From positions 1 through 35,986 of the forward strand of contig DYRD01000020.1 in assembly GCA_020718905.1 (NCBI GenBank): a stretch of DNA of 35,986 nt, in the 5' to 3' direction. This document shows, in pieces, positions 1-10,280 of this stretch. The notes below the pieces were generated by a model that was not told the origin of the DNA, made no database searches, and saw only the letters and a program-made list of their open reading frames with translations. The stretch's first letter is position 1. The number at the start of each line of letters is the position of its first letter. This DNA is from Syntrophus aciditrophicus. Its GTDB lineage: Bacteria; Desulfobacterota; Syntrophia; Syntrophales; UBA8958. The position numbers and the translations under genes were made by a program.

Positions 1-172
1 TTATAGAACAATCCTCCCACTTATGCACCTGTCCAGTTTTGCCATACCCGCTCTACTTTTGCCCCCCCACCATACTTCATATCTGGTGTGGGTGCTAAAA
101 TCGGAAAGTCAAAGAAGGTTAAAGACACGTTAAAGGAATATTCTCGATAAAAGTCGAAATTTGCTAATAAAA
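1..172. other. Non-coding left edge downstream of selC
   Basis: No convincing open reading frame is present. The stretch next to selC (about 110-172) is A/T-rich and contains T-rich runs on the minus strand just after the tRNA 3' end, but I see no strong stem that would make a clear intrinsic terminator. The only recognisable item is the selC-like fragment at 71-102, listed separately. The segment may be the edge of an old insertion next to the tRNA gene; that is inference. Confidence 0.5.
71..102 (+). repeat. Degenerate inverted partial copy of selC (anticodon and variable-arm region)
   Basis: Read on the plus strand, these 32 bases align with the sense sequence of the selC gene that lies on the minus strand at 209-241. 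I count 28 matches over 33 columns, with four mismatches and one gap. The region covered is the anticodon stem-loop, including the TTCA that contains the anticodon, and the start of the long variable arm. The copy is therefore inverted relative to selC and about 70 bases beyond its 3' end. It lacks acceptor and T arms, so it cannot be a tRNA. It could be a scar of integration or inversion at selC, a common target of genomic islands in enterobacteria. Confidence 0.6.
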
Positions 173-270
173 TGGCGGAAGTGCATGGGAATCGAACCCA
201 CCTGGGACGGTTTTAGCGCCCCACACCAGATTTGAAGTCTGGGAGGCCCACCAGTGACCTTGGCACTTCC
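173..270 (-). tRNA. selC: tRNA-Sec (anticodon TCA)
   Basis: The selenocysteine tRNA reads UGA codons under control of SelB and a SECIS element. The minus strand begins GGAAGTGCC and ends GCACTTCC followed by G and an encoded CCA, giving a long 8-bp acceptor stem. The anticodon loop carries TCA (plus-strand 233-235) between CCAGA and TCTGG stems, and a long paired variable arm follows. At 98 bases including CCA it is slightly longer than the 95-base E. coli selC and plainly similar to it. It lies 67 bases downstream of moeA on the same strand. The organism must therefore make selenoproteins, with selA/selB/selD elsewhere in the genome. Confidence 0.95.
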
Positions 271-337
271 GTGCTGAAGAACAATGTCTGGTTATACTTC
301 CGGCTCAATTTTAGGATGCATTAAGAGCCCTGATTTA

Positions 338-1579
338 CTACACATAATCGGGATGATCGTTCTGTTCCATCGATCTGCCCAGTACCTGGACCAGTACTTC
401 TTCGCCTTTCTGAAACGATGTCCCCTGTTCCGGAAGGACGATGAGCCCATTGGCCCGAACCATGGATTTCAGTATCCCCGACCCCTGTTCCCCCGTTGAA
501 CTGACATAATAGCGCCCGCCTTCCCAGCGGACCTGCCCGCGCATAAAATAGCGCAAACCCTCTCTTTTGGCAAGGGTCTCTTCCAGGGTGGCCCGGATCA
601 TTTTGCGGTAAAGGTTCTTATGTCCCATCATTTTAAGGATGGACGGACGGACGAACTGTTCAAAGGAGACCATGGAAGAGACGGGATTTCCCGGCAGCCC
701 GAAGACCGGAACGCCCTGAATGGACCCGAAGGCCAGGGGCTTGCCGGGACGCATCGCCACCTGCCAGAATTGCATGGCGTTCCCCACTTCCTTCATAATG
801 TCCTTGACGAGGTCATAGTCCCCGACGGAGACGCCCCCCGAGGAGATGATCAGATCCGCCCGGGTAGCCGCCCGGAATTTCTCGATCAGGTTTTCCCGCC
901 GGTCTTTGACGATTCCCAATTGAAGGACGTTGGCGCCGCTTTCCATGACCTGGGCGGCGGTGGCGTAGCTGTTGCTGCTGATAATCTTCCAGGAAGAGGG
1001 CCGTTCGTCGATATCGACGAGCTCGTCGCCCGTGGCGAGGACTGCCACCACCGGCCGCTGATAGACGGAGACGAAGGAGCGTCCCAGGGCGGCCAGCATC
1101 CCCACTTCCGCCGGACGGATAAGAGACCCGCTGCAGATAACCGTTTCGCCCTCCCGGACGTCCTCGCCGGCAAGGCGGATGTCCAGTCCCGGCCTGGCTG
1201 CGACATGGATATGGACCTGACGGCCATCCGGGTGGGTGTCTTCCATGCGGACAACGGCGTCGGCCCCTTCCGGAAGGGGAGCGCCGGTCATGATCCGGGC
1301 GGCCTGACCAGTGGCAAGGGCCTTTTGGGGGACCGACCCGGCCGGTATATCCTCAATGACGTTCAGAATTGCGGGGCTTGAGCTTTTTGCCCCTTTCGTA
1401 TCGCCGGAACGGACGGCGTAACCATCCATGGAGGAATTGTTCGTCGGCGGCAGGTGACGGGGGGCGACGATGTCCTCACCCAGAACCCGTCCCAGGGCCT
1501 CCAGAAGGTTCACTTTCTCTACGGGCAGCGGGGCGACGGCAGCGAGAATAGTCTTCAGGGCTTCATCAACACGAATCAT
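338..1579 (-). CDS. moeA: Molybdopterin molybdenumtransferase MoeA
   Basis: MoeA inserts molybdate into adenylylated molybdopterin, the last step of basic molybdenum-cofactor synthesis in the cytoplasm. The 413-residue protein has the family length (E. coli 411). It shows the N-terminal MoeA signature (RHLPPTNNSSMDGYAVR), the GxxIxxGAPLP-like stretch (RIMTGAPLPEGADAVVRME), the MoCF-type core with ATGDEL and SSGGVSVGDYD, and the RPGKPLAFG and FGLPGNPVS motifs. I place the start at the ATG of MIRVDEAL. A longer frame from TTG at 1615 exists, but that TTG is part of a TTGACA promoter box. The gene is followed by selC on the same strand, a sensible partner because many formate dehydrogenases need both Mo/W cofactor and selenocysteine. 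Confidence 0.93.
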   Translation of the reverse strand: MIRVDEALKTILAAVAPLPVEKVNLLEALGRVLGEDIVAPRHLPPTNNSSMDGYAVRSGDTKGAKSSSPAILNVIEDIPAGSVPQKALATGQAARIMTGAPLPEGADAVVRMEDTHPDGRQVHIHVAARPGLDIRLAGEDVREGETVICSGSLIRPAEVGMLAALGRSFVSVYQRPVVAVLATGDELVDIDERPSSWKIISSNSYATAAQVMESGANVLQLGIVKDRRENLIEKFRAATRADLIISSGGVSVGDYDLVKDIMKEVGNAMQFWQVAMRPGKPLAFGSIQGVPVFGLPGNPVSSMVSFEQFVRPSILKMMGHKNLYRKMIRATLEETLAKREGLRYFMRGQVRWEGGRYYVSSTGEQGSGILKSMVRANGLIVLPEQGTSFQKGEEVLVQVLGRSMEQNDHPDYV

Positions 1580-1588
1580 GTCGGTGAA

Positions 1589-1615
1589 ACTATATGAAAA
1601 GGGAGGTCTTGTCAA
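1589..1615 (-). promoter_or_regulatory. Candidate proximal promoter of moeA
   Basis: A perfect -35 TTGACA (1615-1610) and a TATAGT -10 (1594-1589) are separated by a short 15-bp spacer. Initiation about 7 bases downstream would fall within a few bases of the moeA ATG at 1579, so a transcript from here would be almost leaderless. No Shine-Dalgarno sequence precedes that ATG. Prediction from sequence only. Confidence 0.4.
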
Positions 1616-1627
1616 CCATTACCAATG

Positions 1628-1656
1628 TTTACCCTTGAAGAAAAGCCGTTTATATT
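1628..1656 (+). promoter_or_regulatory. Candidate promoter of the nadA-mfd-surA-uvrA run
   Basis: A weak TTTACC -35 (1628-1633) and a TATATT -10 (1651-1656) are spaced by 17 bp. Transcription would begin near 1663, giving a leader of about 40 bases before the nadA ATG at 1704. The -10 overlaps the minus-strand TATAAT assigned to moeA, so the two divergent promoters would compete for polymerase. Confidence 0.4.
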
Positions 1657-1681
1657 ATAGGTAGACCATCTTGGCAGACAA
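1654..1681 (-). promoter_or_regulatory. Candidate distal promoter of moeA
   Basis: Minus-strand TTGTCT (1681-1676), a 16-bp spacer and a perfect TATAAT (1659-1654). A transcript from here would have a leader of about 65-70 bases before moeA. It overlaps the plus-strand -10 proposed for nadA. Confidence 0.4.
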
Positions 1682-1703
1682 AACAATAATCGGGACCGTG
1701 CAT

Positions 1704-2591
1704 ATGGACAAAAAAGAGATCCAGGGTAAGATCCGCAAACTCCTCGCAGAAAAAAAGGCGATCCTCCTTGCCCATTATTATCAGCGGGAGGAAGTGCAGG
1801 AAATTGCCGATTATCTGGGAGATTCCCTGGGTTTGAGCATCGAGGCGGCCAAGACGGATGCCGCGGTGATTGTCTTTGCCGGGGTCCATTTCATGGCGGA
1901 GAGCGCTTCCATCCTTGCTCCGGAGAAAACGGTGCTCCTACCCAGGGCCGATGCCGGCTGTCCCCTTGCCGACACGATAACGGTGGAGCAGCTCCTGGCG
2001 GCAAAGGGGCGATACCCCGACGCCACGGTGGTCACGTACATCAATTCCTCGGCGGAGATCAAAGCCCACAGCGATATCTGCTGTACCTCCGCCAACGCCC
2101 TGAAAGCGGTGCAGTACCTGCCCGGAGAGGGACCGGTCCTGATGGTTCCCGACGGCAATCTGGCCCGCTATGTCGCAAAGCAGACAAAAAGGACGATCAT
2201 CCCCTGGGAAGGATTTTGCCCCATTCATCACCACCTGACGGCGGCGCAAGTCAGTCGTGCCAAGGCCGCCCATCCCGAATGCACCCTCGCGGTCCTCGCC
2301 CTGGCCGATTTTGTCGGCAGCACCACTGCCATGCTCGGTTACGCCGGGGAACCTTGGGTCCGTAAATTGATCGTCGGCACGGAGATGGGCATCCGCTGCC
2401 AACTCCAAAGCCGCTACCCGGAAAAGATCTTTATCCCCGCCTCGGAAGAGATGCGCTGTGAAGACATGAAACGTACGACCCTCACAGACATTCTGGCCTC
2501 GCTTACGGAGATGAGGCATGTCGTCAAGGTTCCGGAAGCAGTGAGGATGCCCGCAAAACGGTCCCTCGACAGAATGCTGGAGCTGTCTTGA
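1704..2591 (+). CDS. nadA: Quinolinate synthase NadA
   Basis: NadA condenses iminoaspartate with dihydroxyacetone phosphate to quinolinate in de novo NAD synthesis, using an oxygen-sensitive [4Fe-4S] cluster. The protein keeps the LLAHYYQ opening and the three conserved cysteine regions. Numbered from the ATG chosen, these are the SDICCTSANA stretch (C126/C127), GFCPIHHHL (C172) and MRCEDMKRTTL (C252). The family motif ADFVGSTTAMLGYA is also present. The start is taken at ATG 1704 (MDKKEIQGK), which fits the family N-terminus; an in-frame TTG at 1671 would add 11 residues. Neither has a strong ribosome binding site. No nadB or nadC is adjacent. The gene is 9 bases upstream of mfd and probably co-transcribed with it. 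Confidence 0.93.
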   Translation: MDKKEIQGKIRKLLAEKKAILLAHYYQREEVQEIADYLGDSLGLSIEAAKTDAAVIVFAGVHFMAESASILAPEKTVLLPRADAGCPLADTITVEQLLAAKGRYPDATVVTYINSSAEIKAHSDICCTSANALKAVQYLPGEGPVLMVPDGNLARYVAKQTKRTIIPWEGFCPIHHHLTAAQVSRAKAAHPECTLAVLALADFVGSTTAMLGYAGEPWVRKLIVGTEMGIRCQLQSRYPEKIFIPASEEMRCEDMKRTTLTDILASLTEMRHVVKVPEAVRMPAKRSLDRMLELS

Positions 2592-2600
2592 TTTCCTGAA

Positions 2601-5600
2601 ATGAAAAAGATTATACGGCAGGCGATAAAGAGTCCCGATCCGGCCTGGGCAGATTTGCAGGAACGGATCGGTCGGGGGGAGAGGTCCATTCGGGTCCATG
2701 GCGTGGAAGGGGCGGCGAAGCCTCTTTTGATAGCCCTGCTGCACCAGCAAACCCCCCGGCCGCTGTTGATCATTACCCCTACGGAGAAGGAGGCGAAGCA
2801 GTGCTGCCGCGATCTTTCCTTTTTTGCCGGGGCCGGGAAGGTATTTCTCTACGCTCCCTGGGAGGTTGTCTCGACGGACCTTTTCGCCTGGCAACGGGAG
2901 GTGGAATTGTCGCGAAGCGAGGTTCTCTGCCGCCTTCTGGCCGAAGAACCCGTTCTGGCCGTTGCCCCCGTGAAGGCCCTACTCCAGAAAATACCTCCTA
3001 AAAAGACGGTTGCCGCTTATATCCGCCCCGTTGCCATGGGAGATTTCATCGACCGGGACGAATGGATTCTCCACTTGCTCCAAGGCGGATACCACCGCGT
3101 TTCCCTTGTGGAAGGGAAGGGGGAATTCGCCGTTCGCGGCCATGTCGTCGATCTCTTTCCCCCGACGGCAGCGCATCCCTTGCGCCTGGAGTTTATCGGC
3201 GACGAAATCGAATCCATCCGGCAATTCGACCCCGTATCTCAGCGATCAAAAATAGAGGTGGTCGAATTTCTATTGACGCCGGCAAGAGAAATCATCATGA
3301 CCGCGGAACGTCAAAGCCTCGGCATCCAGCACATCAAAGCCCGGGCCAACGACCTGGGACTGCCGCGCTTGATGAAGGACCGGCTGGTGGAGCGGCTGGC
3401 CAACGGCCTGACCATGTCCATCAACCCCCTGCTCCTCCCGCTCTTCTACGATGACGGGGAGCACCCCGGATTGCTCCTGGATTACTTTTCCTCCACGGGA
3501 TTGCTGATCTTTGACGATACCATGGCGATCGGATCTTCCCGGGAGAGTCTCGAGAACGAGATTGACCGGCTCCTCATGAAGGCCCACCAGGAGGAAAGGT
3601 TTTATCTGGAAAGGGAGGCCCACTACTGGACGGGCGACGTTCTCCCCGATTCCCCGGCGGGCTTCCAGAGCCTTCATTTCGACAATCTGGCCCTCGGTAT
3701 TCACCCCGATGGCGTGGCCTTTCATATATCGAACGATACGGGAGTCAAATCGGGACTTCAGGTGCAGGATGAGGCCGGAGAGATCCTTTTCCCCCTGGCC
3801 GAGCGGATCAGGGAATGGGTCGGGAATGCCTATCAGGTGTTTTTCCTCTGCAGCGGGTCCGAGGGCCGGCAACGCATGGTACAACTCTGCGCATCATATC
3901 GGCTCCCCTGTAATGTCCTCCCCGGGGATCATCCTTTTTTGGAGTTTTTTTCTCCGTCGGCGGGTCAGGGCTCCCTCGGCATTTGTGAAGGCAGGATCTC
4001 CGTCGGGTTTGTTTACGAGGCCCTGCGCCTCGTCCTGATTTCCGACGAAGAGATCTATGGGCAGAAGATCGCCATCCGGCGGGCGCGGCCCGTGCGGGAT
4101 GGATATTTCCTCAAATCTTTCGGGGAACTCAAGGAAGGGAACTACGTCGTCCACAAGGAACACGGCATCGGTCTGTACCGCGGCCTTCAGAAGCTTGCCG
4201 TGGAAAGCATGGAGAATGATTTTCTCCTCATTGAATATCTCGATGGGGACAAGCTTTATATCCCCGTGGATCGTCTGGATCAGATCCAGCGCTATTTGGG
4301 CCCCGAGGGGGCGGCGCCGAGAATAGACAAGCTCGGCGGGTCTTCCTGGGAGACGGTCAAGGAACGGGTGAAAAAGTCCATTCGCGATGTGGCGGAGGAA
4401 CTGATGGCCGTTTATACCGCCCGGGAGGTTATGGACCGCCAGTCCTTTTCACCGCCGGACCGGCTTTATAATGAATTCTGCGCCGCCTTCGAATACGAGG
4501 AAACCCCCGACCAGGCGCGGGCGATTGAAGACATCCATCTCGACATGAGCCGGACCAAACCCATGGATCGGCTGATTTGCGGCGACGCCGGCTTCGGGAA
4601 GACGGAAGTGGCGCTCCGGGCCTCGTTCCGGGCCGTGATGGAGGCCAAGCAGGTCGTGATCCTCGTGCCGACGACGATCCTGGCGGAGCAGCACTATCAG
4701 ACCTTTTCCCGGCGTTTCCGCGATTATCACGTCCGGGTGGAGGTCCTCAACCGCTTCCGGACCAAGGCCGAGCAGGTGAAGATCGTGGAAGGAATCAACA
4801 GGGGAACCGTGGACATCGTCGTCGGAACCCACCGTCTCCTCCAGAAGGATATTCGGTTCAAGGACCTCGGATTGGTCGTTATCGATGAGGAGCAGCGCTT
4901 TGGCGTGACTCACAAGGAAAAACTGAAGAAGCTCCGGACCCTCGTCGACGTCCTGACCCTGACGGCGACGCCGATTCCCCGGACCCTCCATCTCTCCCTC
5001 GTCGGCATTCGCGATTTGTCCATCATCAACACCCCGCCGGAAGACCGCCAGCCGATCAAAACTTATGTCCTCGAGTTCAACGAGGATATTATCAAAGAGG
5101 CGATCCACGGGGAACTGGACCGGCAGGGCCAGGTCTTCTTTCTCCATGACCGGGTCCGCTCCATTTACTCGATGGCCAGATTCATTGAAAAGCTCGTCCC
5201 CCGGGCCCGGGTGGGGGTGCTCCACGGGCAGATGAAGTCCGCCGAGATCGAAGCGACGATGGTGCGCTTTATCCAGAAAGAGGTCAATGTCCTGGTCTGT
5301 ACGACCATCATCGGCTCGGGAGTTGATATCCCCGCGGCCAACACCATGATCGTCAATCGCGCCGCCCGCTTCGGCCTTGCCCAGCTCTACCAGATCCGGG
5401 GCCGGGTGGGCCGGGCGAAGGAGGAAGCCCGGGCCTATCTCCTCGTTCCCAAAGGGGCCATGCTTTCCCGGGACGCCCAGAAACGCCTGCAGGTGATTAT
5501 GGAATTCTCGGACCCGGGATCGGGCTTTCGGATCGCCTCCAACGATCTCGAAATTCGTGGGGGCGGCAGCCTGCTCGGCATTTCCCAATCCGGCCATGTC

Positions 5601-6146
5601 TCGGCAGTGGGTTATGAGCTTTACACGGAACTTATGGAGAAAACGGTCCGAGAGCTAAAAGGCGAGCCCGTCAGCAGCGAGGAAGTCAAGCCGGAGATCA
5701 ATCTGGGGATACCGGCCATGATCCCCTCCGGTTATATGCCCGATGAACAGCGGCGACTGGTGACCTATAAACGGGTGTCCCTGGCCGCCGGCGAAGAGGA
5801 TCTTGCCGAGATCCGCGGGGAACTCCTGGATTGTTACGGTTACGTTCCGAAAGAGATCGACTACCTTTTGGAAGTGATCCGGGTCCGGAATCTCCTTAAA
5901 GAAATGAAGGGCAAAAAAATGGGTTACGATGGGAAACAACTGGTCGTTGTTTTTCAGCCGGACAGCTCCATCGATCCAGCCAGGATCCTCGTACTGTCCC
6001 GGACCGTCGCCAAAGGGGTGAAACTTACCCCCGACTTCAAGCTCATTGTCCCCCTGCCGGGTTTGACGGGGATGAAGATTACGGCGACCATCAAGGACCT
6101 GCTGCTGTCCTTGCAAGGCGATGATTCCCGAAGCCGTCGCTTATAG
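2601..6146 (+). CDS. mfd: Transcription-repair coupling factor Mfd
   Basis: Mfd removes RNA polymerase stalled at DNA lesions and recruits UvrA. The 1181-residue length matches the family. Visible modules are an N-terminal UvrB-like part (about 20-350) that includes the [19 protein letters not shown] stretch, and the polymerase-interacting domain beginning near residue 510 ([17 protein letters not shown]). The RecG-like translocase follows, with Walker A GDAGFGKT (661-668), DEEQ box (762-765), [13 protein letters not shown] and the QIRGRVGR helicase motif VI. A TRCF C-terminal domain lies after about 1000. All translocase motifs are intact. Its partner gene uvrA lies two genes downstream in the same direction, so the run groups transcription-coupled repair functions. 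Confidence 0.97.
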   Translation: MKKIIRQAIKSPDPAWADLQERIGRGERSIRVHGVEGAAKPLLIALLHQQTPRPLLIITPTEKEAKQCCRDLSFFAGAGKVFLYAPWEVVSTDLFAWQREVELSRSEVLCRLLAEEPVLAVAPVKALLQKIPPKKTVAAYIRPVAMGDFIDRDEWILHLLQGGYHRVSLVEGKGEFAVRGHVVDLFPPTAAHPLRLEFIGDEIESIRQFDPVSQRSKIEVVEFLLTPAREIIMTAERQSLGIQHIKARANDLGLPRLMKDRLVERLANGLTMSINPLLLPLFYDDGEHPGLLLDYFSSTGLLIFDDTMAIGSSRESLENEIDRLLMKAHQEERFYLEREAHYWTGDVLPDSPAGFQSLHFDNLALGIHPDGVAFHISNDTGVKSGLQVQDEAGEILFPLAERIREWVGNAYQVFFLCSGSEGRQRMVQLCASYRLPCNVLPGDHPFLEFFSPSAGQGSLGICEGRISVGFVYEALRLVLISDEEIYGQKIAIRRARPVRDGYFLKSFGELKEGNYVVHKEHGIGLYRGLQKLAVESMENDFLLIEYLDGDKLYIPVDRLDQIQRYLGPEGAAPRIDKLGGSSWETVKERVKKSIRDVAEELMAVYTAREVMDRQSFSPPDRLYNEFCAAFEYEETPDQARAIEDIHLDMSRTKPMDRLICGDAGFGKTEVALRASFRAVMEAKQVVILVPTTILAEQHYQTFSRRFRDYHVRVEVLNRFRTKAEQVKIVEGINRGTVDIVVGTHRLLQKDIRFKDLGLVVIDEEQRFGVTHKEKLKKLRTLVDVLTLTATPIPRTLHLSLVGIRDLSIINTPPEDRQPIKTYVLEFNEDIIKEAIHGELDRQGQVFFLHDRVRSIYSMARFIEKLVPRARVGVLHGQMKSAEIEATMVRFIQKEVNVLVCTTIIGSGVDIPAANTMIVNRAARFGLAQLYQIRGRVGRAKEEARAYLLVPKGAMLSRDAQKRLQVIMEFSDPGSGFRIASNDLEIRGGGSLLGISQSGHVSAVGYELYTELMEKTVRELKGEPVSSEEVKPEINLGIPAMIPSGYMPDEQRRLVTYKRVSLAAGEEDLAEIRGELLDCYGYVPKEIDYLLEVIRVRNLLKEMKGKKMGYDGKQLVVVFQPDSSIDPARILVLSRTVAKGVKLTPDFKLIVPLPGLTGMKITATIKDLLLSLQGDDSRSRRL

Positions 6147-6323
6147 CCATCTATTCGACTTTTCGGGTTCGTCAAACTTCACAATGGCAATGATAAAATA
6201 TGTTTGATGATAATGGCGTGTCAAACTAATTCCGTGACATATCCTTAAGTTATGGTAAAAAAGGTATGATCGTGATAGACGGATGAGGCTGAAAAGCGAG
6301 TCCATTTCTATATGGGGGATGTT
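6147..6323. other. Intergenic region between mfd and the SurA-like gene
   Basis: This stretch of 177 bases is A/T-rich and has no open frame of note. A TATGAT near 6266 could be a -10 box, but no good -35 stands at the right distance, so I do not call a promoter. I see no strong intrinsic terminator after mfd either. The leader ends in a GGGGGA ribosome binding site just before the ATG at 6324. Confidence 0.4.
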
Positions 6324-7292
6324 ATGAAAAAGATTTGCCTGGCCATGGCCATGGGGATGCTGATGATAGCGGCGGTTGTCCCGGTTTCCGGAGAAGTTGT
6401 CGAGCGGATCGTTGCCATCGTAAACGATGATGTCATCACCCTCTCGGAACTGAACGTCGCCTTCGAGCCCTATCTGAAGAGGATTGAAGCACAACTCGCG
6501 GGCAAAGATAAGGAAAAGGTTGTCGCCGAGGGGAAAACGGCGATCCTGAATAGGATGATTGATAACAAACTCATTGAACAGGAGGCAAAAAAATCAGGCA
6601 TTGTCGTCAAGGACGATGAAATCATGGGCGTCATCAGGGATATGCTGAAGAACAGAAATATGCAGATGCCGGACCTCCTGCAAGCGCTTAATAAAGACGG
6701 GATGACCTTCGACGGTTATAAGCAGGAACTCAAGGAACAACTTCAGCGACAACAACTTCTTCGCCGGGAAATTCGGGCTAAACTTGTCGTTACGGATGAC
6801 GAAATCGGCGATTATTACCGTCAGCACCGTGAGGAATATGAGGGCAAAGAGGCGATACGGATCAAGCAGATCCTCCTCCCCGTCCCCGCAGGGACGGACC
6901 CGGCAATCCGTGCACGGGCAAGGGACCTTGCCGAAAGTATTCTTAAAAGAATCAAGAACGGCGAGCCCTTTGAAGCCATGGCGTCCCAATTTTCCCAGGG
7001 TCCGGCAACTGCCGCCGGGGGCGACATCGGCTTTGTGGAAAAGGGACACATGCTGCCGGAGGTGGAAATGGTTGCCCAGAAACTGGGCGGCGGCGATGTC
7101 AGCCCCGTCATCGAATCTTCCCAGGGATTCTATATTATTCAGGTTGTCGACAAGCGCGGGGCCGGCTTGAAACCAATCATCGAGGTCCGTCAGGAAATCC
7201 AGCGGAAACTGGAAGATGAAAAGGCGGCCAAGAAATTTGACCAATGGGTTGCCGATCTGCGCAGCAAGTCCCTCATTGATATCAAGCTCTGA
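6324..7292 (+). CDS. SurA-like periplasmic peptidylprolyl isomerase / chaperone
   Basis: This is a periplasmic parvulin-type chaperone expected to help outer-membrane proteins fold. A classical signal peptide opens the protein ([11 protein letters not shown], hydrophobic core, cleavage after about PVSG) with no lipobox cysteine. A SurA N-terminal domain follows ([18 protein letters not shown]), then one PpiC rotamase domain at about 165-275 with the [10 protein letters not shown] and [18 protein letters not shown] stretches typical of the fold. E. coli SurA has two parvulin domains; this one has one, as is common in deltaproteobacteria. The start at 6324 is preferred because GGGGGA lies about 6 bases upstream; the frame could begin at ATG 6312. 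It lies 5 bases before uvrA. Confidence 0.88.
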   Translation: MKKICLAMAMGMLMIAAVVPVSGEVVERIVAIVNDDVITLSELNVAFEPYLKRIEAQLAGKDKEKVVAEGKTAILNRMIDNKLIEQEAKKSGIVVKDDEIMGVIRDMLKNRNMQMPDLLQALNKDGMTFDGYKQELKEQLQRQQLLRREIRAKLVVTDDEIGDYYRQHREEYEGKEAIRIKQILLPVPAGTDPAIRARARDLAESILKRIKNGEPFEAMASQFSQGPATAAGGDIGFVEKGHMLPEVEMVAQKLGGGDVSPVIESSQGFYIIQVVDKRGAGLKPIIEVRQEIQRKLEDEKAAKKFDQWVADLRSKSLIDIKL

Positions 7293-7297
7293 GATAT

Positions 7298-10114
7298 ATG
7301 GACTTTATTCGGATTAAGGCCGCTTCCCAGCATAACCTCAAACATATAAATATCGACATCCCCCGGGATCAACTGGTGGTGATTACCGGCGTCAGCGGGT
7401 CCGGGAAATCCTCCCTGGCCTTTGATACCATCTACGCCGAGGGACAGCGGCGCTATGTTGAATCCCTTTCCGCCTATGCCCGTCAATTTATCGGTCAAAT
7501 GGACAAGCCCGAGGTGGAATCCATCGAAGGGCTCTCCCCGGCGATTGCCATCGAGCAGCGGACCGCGAGCCACAACCCCCGTTCCACCGTCGGCACGGTC
7601 ACGGAAATTTATGACTATCTGCGCCTGCTCTATGCCCGGATCGGGATTCCTCATTGCTATCAGTGCGGCCGGGAAATCCGCTCCCAGACCATCGATATGA
7701 TGGTCGAGGCCATCCTCGCTTTTCCGGAGAAAACAAAGTTTAATATCCTGGCCCCCATCGTGAGGGGAAAAAAGGGCGAATTCCATAAGGAATTAAAGAA
7801 ACTTGTGAAGGACGGGTTCGTTCGCATCCGCGTAGACGGGGAAGTCAGAGAATTAACCGATGACATCGTTTTAGACAAGCAGAAGCGGCATGACATCGAG
7901 GTGCTCGTAGATCGCCTCCTCCTCAGGGATGGCATCAGAAAACGCCTGCGCGATTCGCTGGAGACGGCGTCCCGCCTCTCCGAAGGTCTGGTGTGCGTCC
8001 AGGCGGCGGGGAGAGACGACCTGCTCTTCAGCGAAAAATACGCCTGCCCCAATTGCGGCATCAGCGTTCCCGATCTCGCCCCGCGGATGTTCTCCTTTAA
8101 CAGTCCTTACGGGGCCTGTGCGGAGTGCGACGGACTGGGAAGCAAGATGTTTTTTGACGAAAGCCTCGTTGTTCCCGATCCGGGTCTGTCGATCCGGGAA
8201 GGGGCCATCGTCCCCTGGGCAGGTCGCAACTCCTTGAATTATCATCAGATGCTTGATGTTCTTGCCGAGCATTATGGTTTCGACCTCAATACCCCTTTTG
8301 CCGAACTGACCCCGCAGGTCCGGAAGGCGCTGCTCTACGGATCGGGGAAAGAAAAGATCCGGTTTTACACCGACCGGGGAGGTCGCCGGTACTTCTATTC
8401 CCGGACTTTCGAGGGCGTCCTCAACGAACTGAACCGGCGCTATCTGGAAACGCAGTCCAATGCCGTCCGGATGGATCTTTCCCATTATATCAACATGCGG
8501 GAATGTCCCGTCTGTCATGGGGCGAGACTGAAAAAAGAAACCCTGGCCGTTACCGTCGCGGGTAAAAATATTGACGATGTCTGCCGGTTTTCCATTCGGG
8601 AGGCCTTTGACTTTTTTCATGCTCTTCCCCTCAGCGAAAAGGAGACCCAGATTGCCGCACGGATCCTCAAGGAGATTCGGGAGCGGCTCCACTTTCTTCT
8701 CGATGTGGGCATGGATTATCTGAGTCTGGACCGCTCCTCGGGGACTCTTTCCGGGGGCGAGGGACAACGTATTCGCCTGGCCGCCCTGATCGGCTCCGGA
8801 CTGGTCGGCGTCCTGTACGTTCTCGATGAACCGACGGTGGGTCTGCATCAGCGGGACAACGTCCGGCTGATTGCCACCCTGAAGAAACTGCGGGAGTTGG
8901 GCAACACGGTCCTCGTCGTCGAACATGACGCGGATATGATGATGGCCTCCGATCAAATCATCGATATGGGTCCGGGAGCGGGCTTTGACGGTGGCGAGGT
9001 AGTGTTTCAGGGGAGCCCGCAGGAGATTTGCCGGGACAGCCGTTCGCTTACCGGCCAGTATCTCTCCGGCCGGAAATCGATTCCCCTTCCGGAGCGGCGA
9101 AGGACGCCGAATAGCCGGTATATCGTCATCGAAGGGGCTCACGAACATAACCTGAAAGACATCGATATCCGGATGCCCGTCGGCGTTTTTACCGCTGTAA
9201 CCGGCGTATCAGGTTCGGGGAAAAGCACGATGATCATCGAAACCCTCTACAAGGCCATTGCCCACCGTATCAACCGGCAACGAGGCAACATCGGCAAGAT
9301 CAGACAAATAGTGGATCTTGGCGGCATCGAGCGGGTCATCCTGATGAATCAGCAGCCCATCGGCCGGACGCCCCGGTCCAATCCCGTTACCTATACCGGG
9401 GTGTTTGTCCATATCCGGGACCTCTTTGCCGGTCTTCCCGATTCCCGGATCCGCGGCTACCGGCCCGGCCGCTTCAGTTTCAATGTCAAGGGCGGACGGT
9501 GTGAGGCCTGCGAGGGCAACGGTCTCATCAAAATCGAGATGCATTTTCTGCCCGACGTCTATGTGACGTGCGATGTCTGTCATGGGCGCCGTTTCAACCA
9601 GGATACCCTCGACATCTACTACAAGGAGAAGAATGTCTCCGATGTCTTGAACATGACGGTCCAGCAGGGACTGCTCTTCTTTGAAAACATCCCGTCGATT
9701 CGCCAGAAGCTGAAGCTCCTGGCGGATGTCGGCCTGGGCTACATTCGCCTCGGTCAATCGGCGACCACCCTTTCCGGAGGCGAGGCCCAGCGGATCAAGC
9801 TGTCGCGGGAACTCGGGAAAAGGGCGAATAGCAACACCCTCTATATCCTTGACGAACCGACCATCGGCCTGCACTTTGAGGACATCCAGAAACTCCTGAC
9901 CGTGCTGATGCGCCTCGTGGACATGGGGAACACCGTTATCGTCATCGAGCACAATCTCGATGTCATCAAGTCTGCCGACCACATCATTGATCTGGGCCCC
10001 GAAGGCGGTCCCGGCGGGGGCATGATCGTCGCTTCCGGTACGCCGGAGGCAGTGGCCCGTGCAGAAGCATCCCTGACCGGGCAATTTCTGCGCCAGGTCA
10101 TGCCCCCGTCCTAA
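7298..10114 (+). CDS. uvrA: Excinuclease ABC subunit A
   Basis: UvrA is the damage-sensing ATPase of nucleotide-excision repair; it loads UvrB at lesions and is recruited by Mfd. The 938 residues contain two ABC modules, with Walker [10 protein letters not shown] at about 31-39 and GVSGSGKST near 637. The signature motifs are [12 protein letters not shown] and [12 protein letters not shown], and both Walker B/DEPT elements are present ([22 protein letters not shown]). Zinc-binding cysteine pairs are visible (CPNCG...CAECDG, CEACEG...CDVCHG). The length is normal for the family. It starts 5 bases after the SurA-like gene with no strong ribosome binding site, so translation is probably coupled. 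It ends facing the convergent tRNA-Ala. Confidence 0.98.
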   Translation: MDFIRIKAASQHNLKHINIDIPRDQLVVITGVSGSGKSSLAFDTIYAEGQRRYVESLSAYARQFIGQMDKPEVESIEGLSPAIAIEQRTASHNPRSTVGTVTEIYDYLRLLYARIGIPHCYQCGREIRSQTIDMMVEAILAFPEKTKFNILAPIVRGKKGEFHKELKKLVKDGFVRIRVDGEVRELTDDIVLDKQKRHDIEVLVDRLLLRDGIRKRLRDSLETASRLSEGLVCVQAAGRDDLLFSEKYACPNCGISVPDLAPRMFSFNSPYGACAECDGLGSKMFFDESLVVPDPGLSIREGAIVPWAGRNSLNYHQMLDVLAEHYGFDLNTPFAELTPQVRKALLYGSGKEKIRFYTDRGGRRYFYSRTFEGVLNELNRRYLETQSNAVRMDLSHYINMRECPVCHGARLKKETLAVTVAGKNIDDVCRFSIREAFDFFHALPLSEKETQIAARILKEIRERLHFLLDVGMDYLSLDRSSGTLSGGEGQRIRLAALIGSGLVGVLYVLDEPTVGLHQRDNVRLIATLKKLRELGNTVLVVEHDADMMMASDQIIDMGPGAGFDGGEVVFQGSPQEICRDSRSLTGQYLSGRKSIPLPERRRTPNSRYIVIEGAHEHNLKDIDIRMPVGVFTAVTGVSGSGKSTMIIETLYKAIAHRINRQRGNIGKIRQIVDLGGIERVILMNQQPIGRTPRSNPVTYTGVFVHIRDLFAGLPDSRIRGYRPGRFSFNVKGGRCEACEGNGLIKIEMHFLPDVYVTCDVCHGRRFNQDTLDIYYKEKNVSDVLNMTVQQGLLFFENIPSIRQKLKLLADVGLGYIRLGQSATTLSGGEAQRIKLSRELGKRANSNTLYILDEPTIGLHFEDIQKLLTVLMRLVDMGNTVIVIEHNLDVIKSADHIIDLGPEGGPGGGMIVASGTPEAVARAEASLTGQFLRQVMPPS

Positions 10115-10127
10115 GTGTGCGGCGCCG

Positions 10128-10144
10128 AAGGGCAAAATGCCCTT
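10128..10144 (+). terminator. Weak hairpin after uvrA
   Basis: A 6-bp perfect stem (AAGGGC / GCCCTT) with a 5-base loop sits 13 bases after the uvrA stop. It is not followed by a clear T-run, so it may only slow or protect the transcript rather than terminate it. Confidence 0.3.
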
Positions 10145-10280
10145 GGTTCCGTTGATTATTTAGCAATATTAATGTATTTAGGCGTGTCAGACATCGACAT
10201 CCGTGCATTCGCCCGTCGGGAAGAGAGGTTGTTCCTTATCCTGGCAAGCGGGGAGAGGATGGGAAAAAGATTTGCCGTAC

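Noticed and set aside
1938-2894. A 318-codon minus-strand frame across nadA and mfd
   Set aside because: Crosses the boundary of two clear plus-strand genes and shows only mirror-frame composition.
4449-5597. A 382-codon minus-strand frame opposite mfd
   Set aside because: It lies fully antisense to the conserved translocase motifs of Mfd; the composition (many G, D, H, P, R) is typical of mirror frames in G/C-rich coding DNA.
7871-9148. A 425-codon minus-strand frame opposite uvrA
   Set aside because: Mirror frame of a highly conserved gene with no ribosome binding site or family motif.
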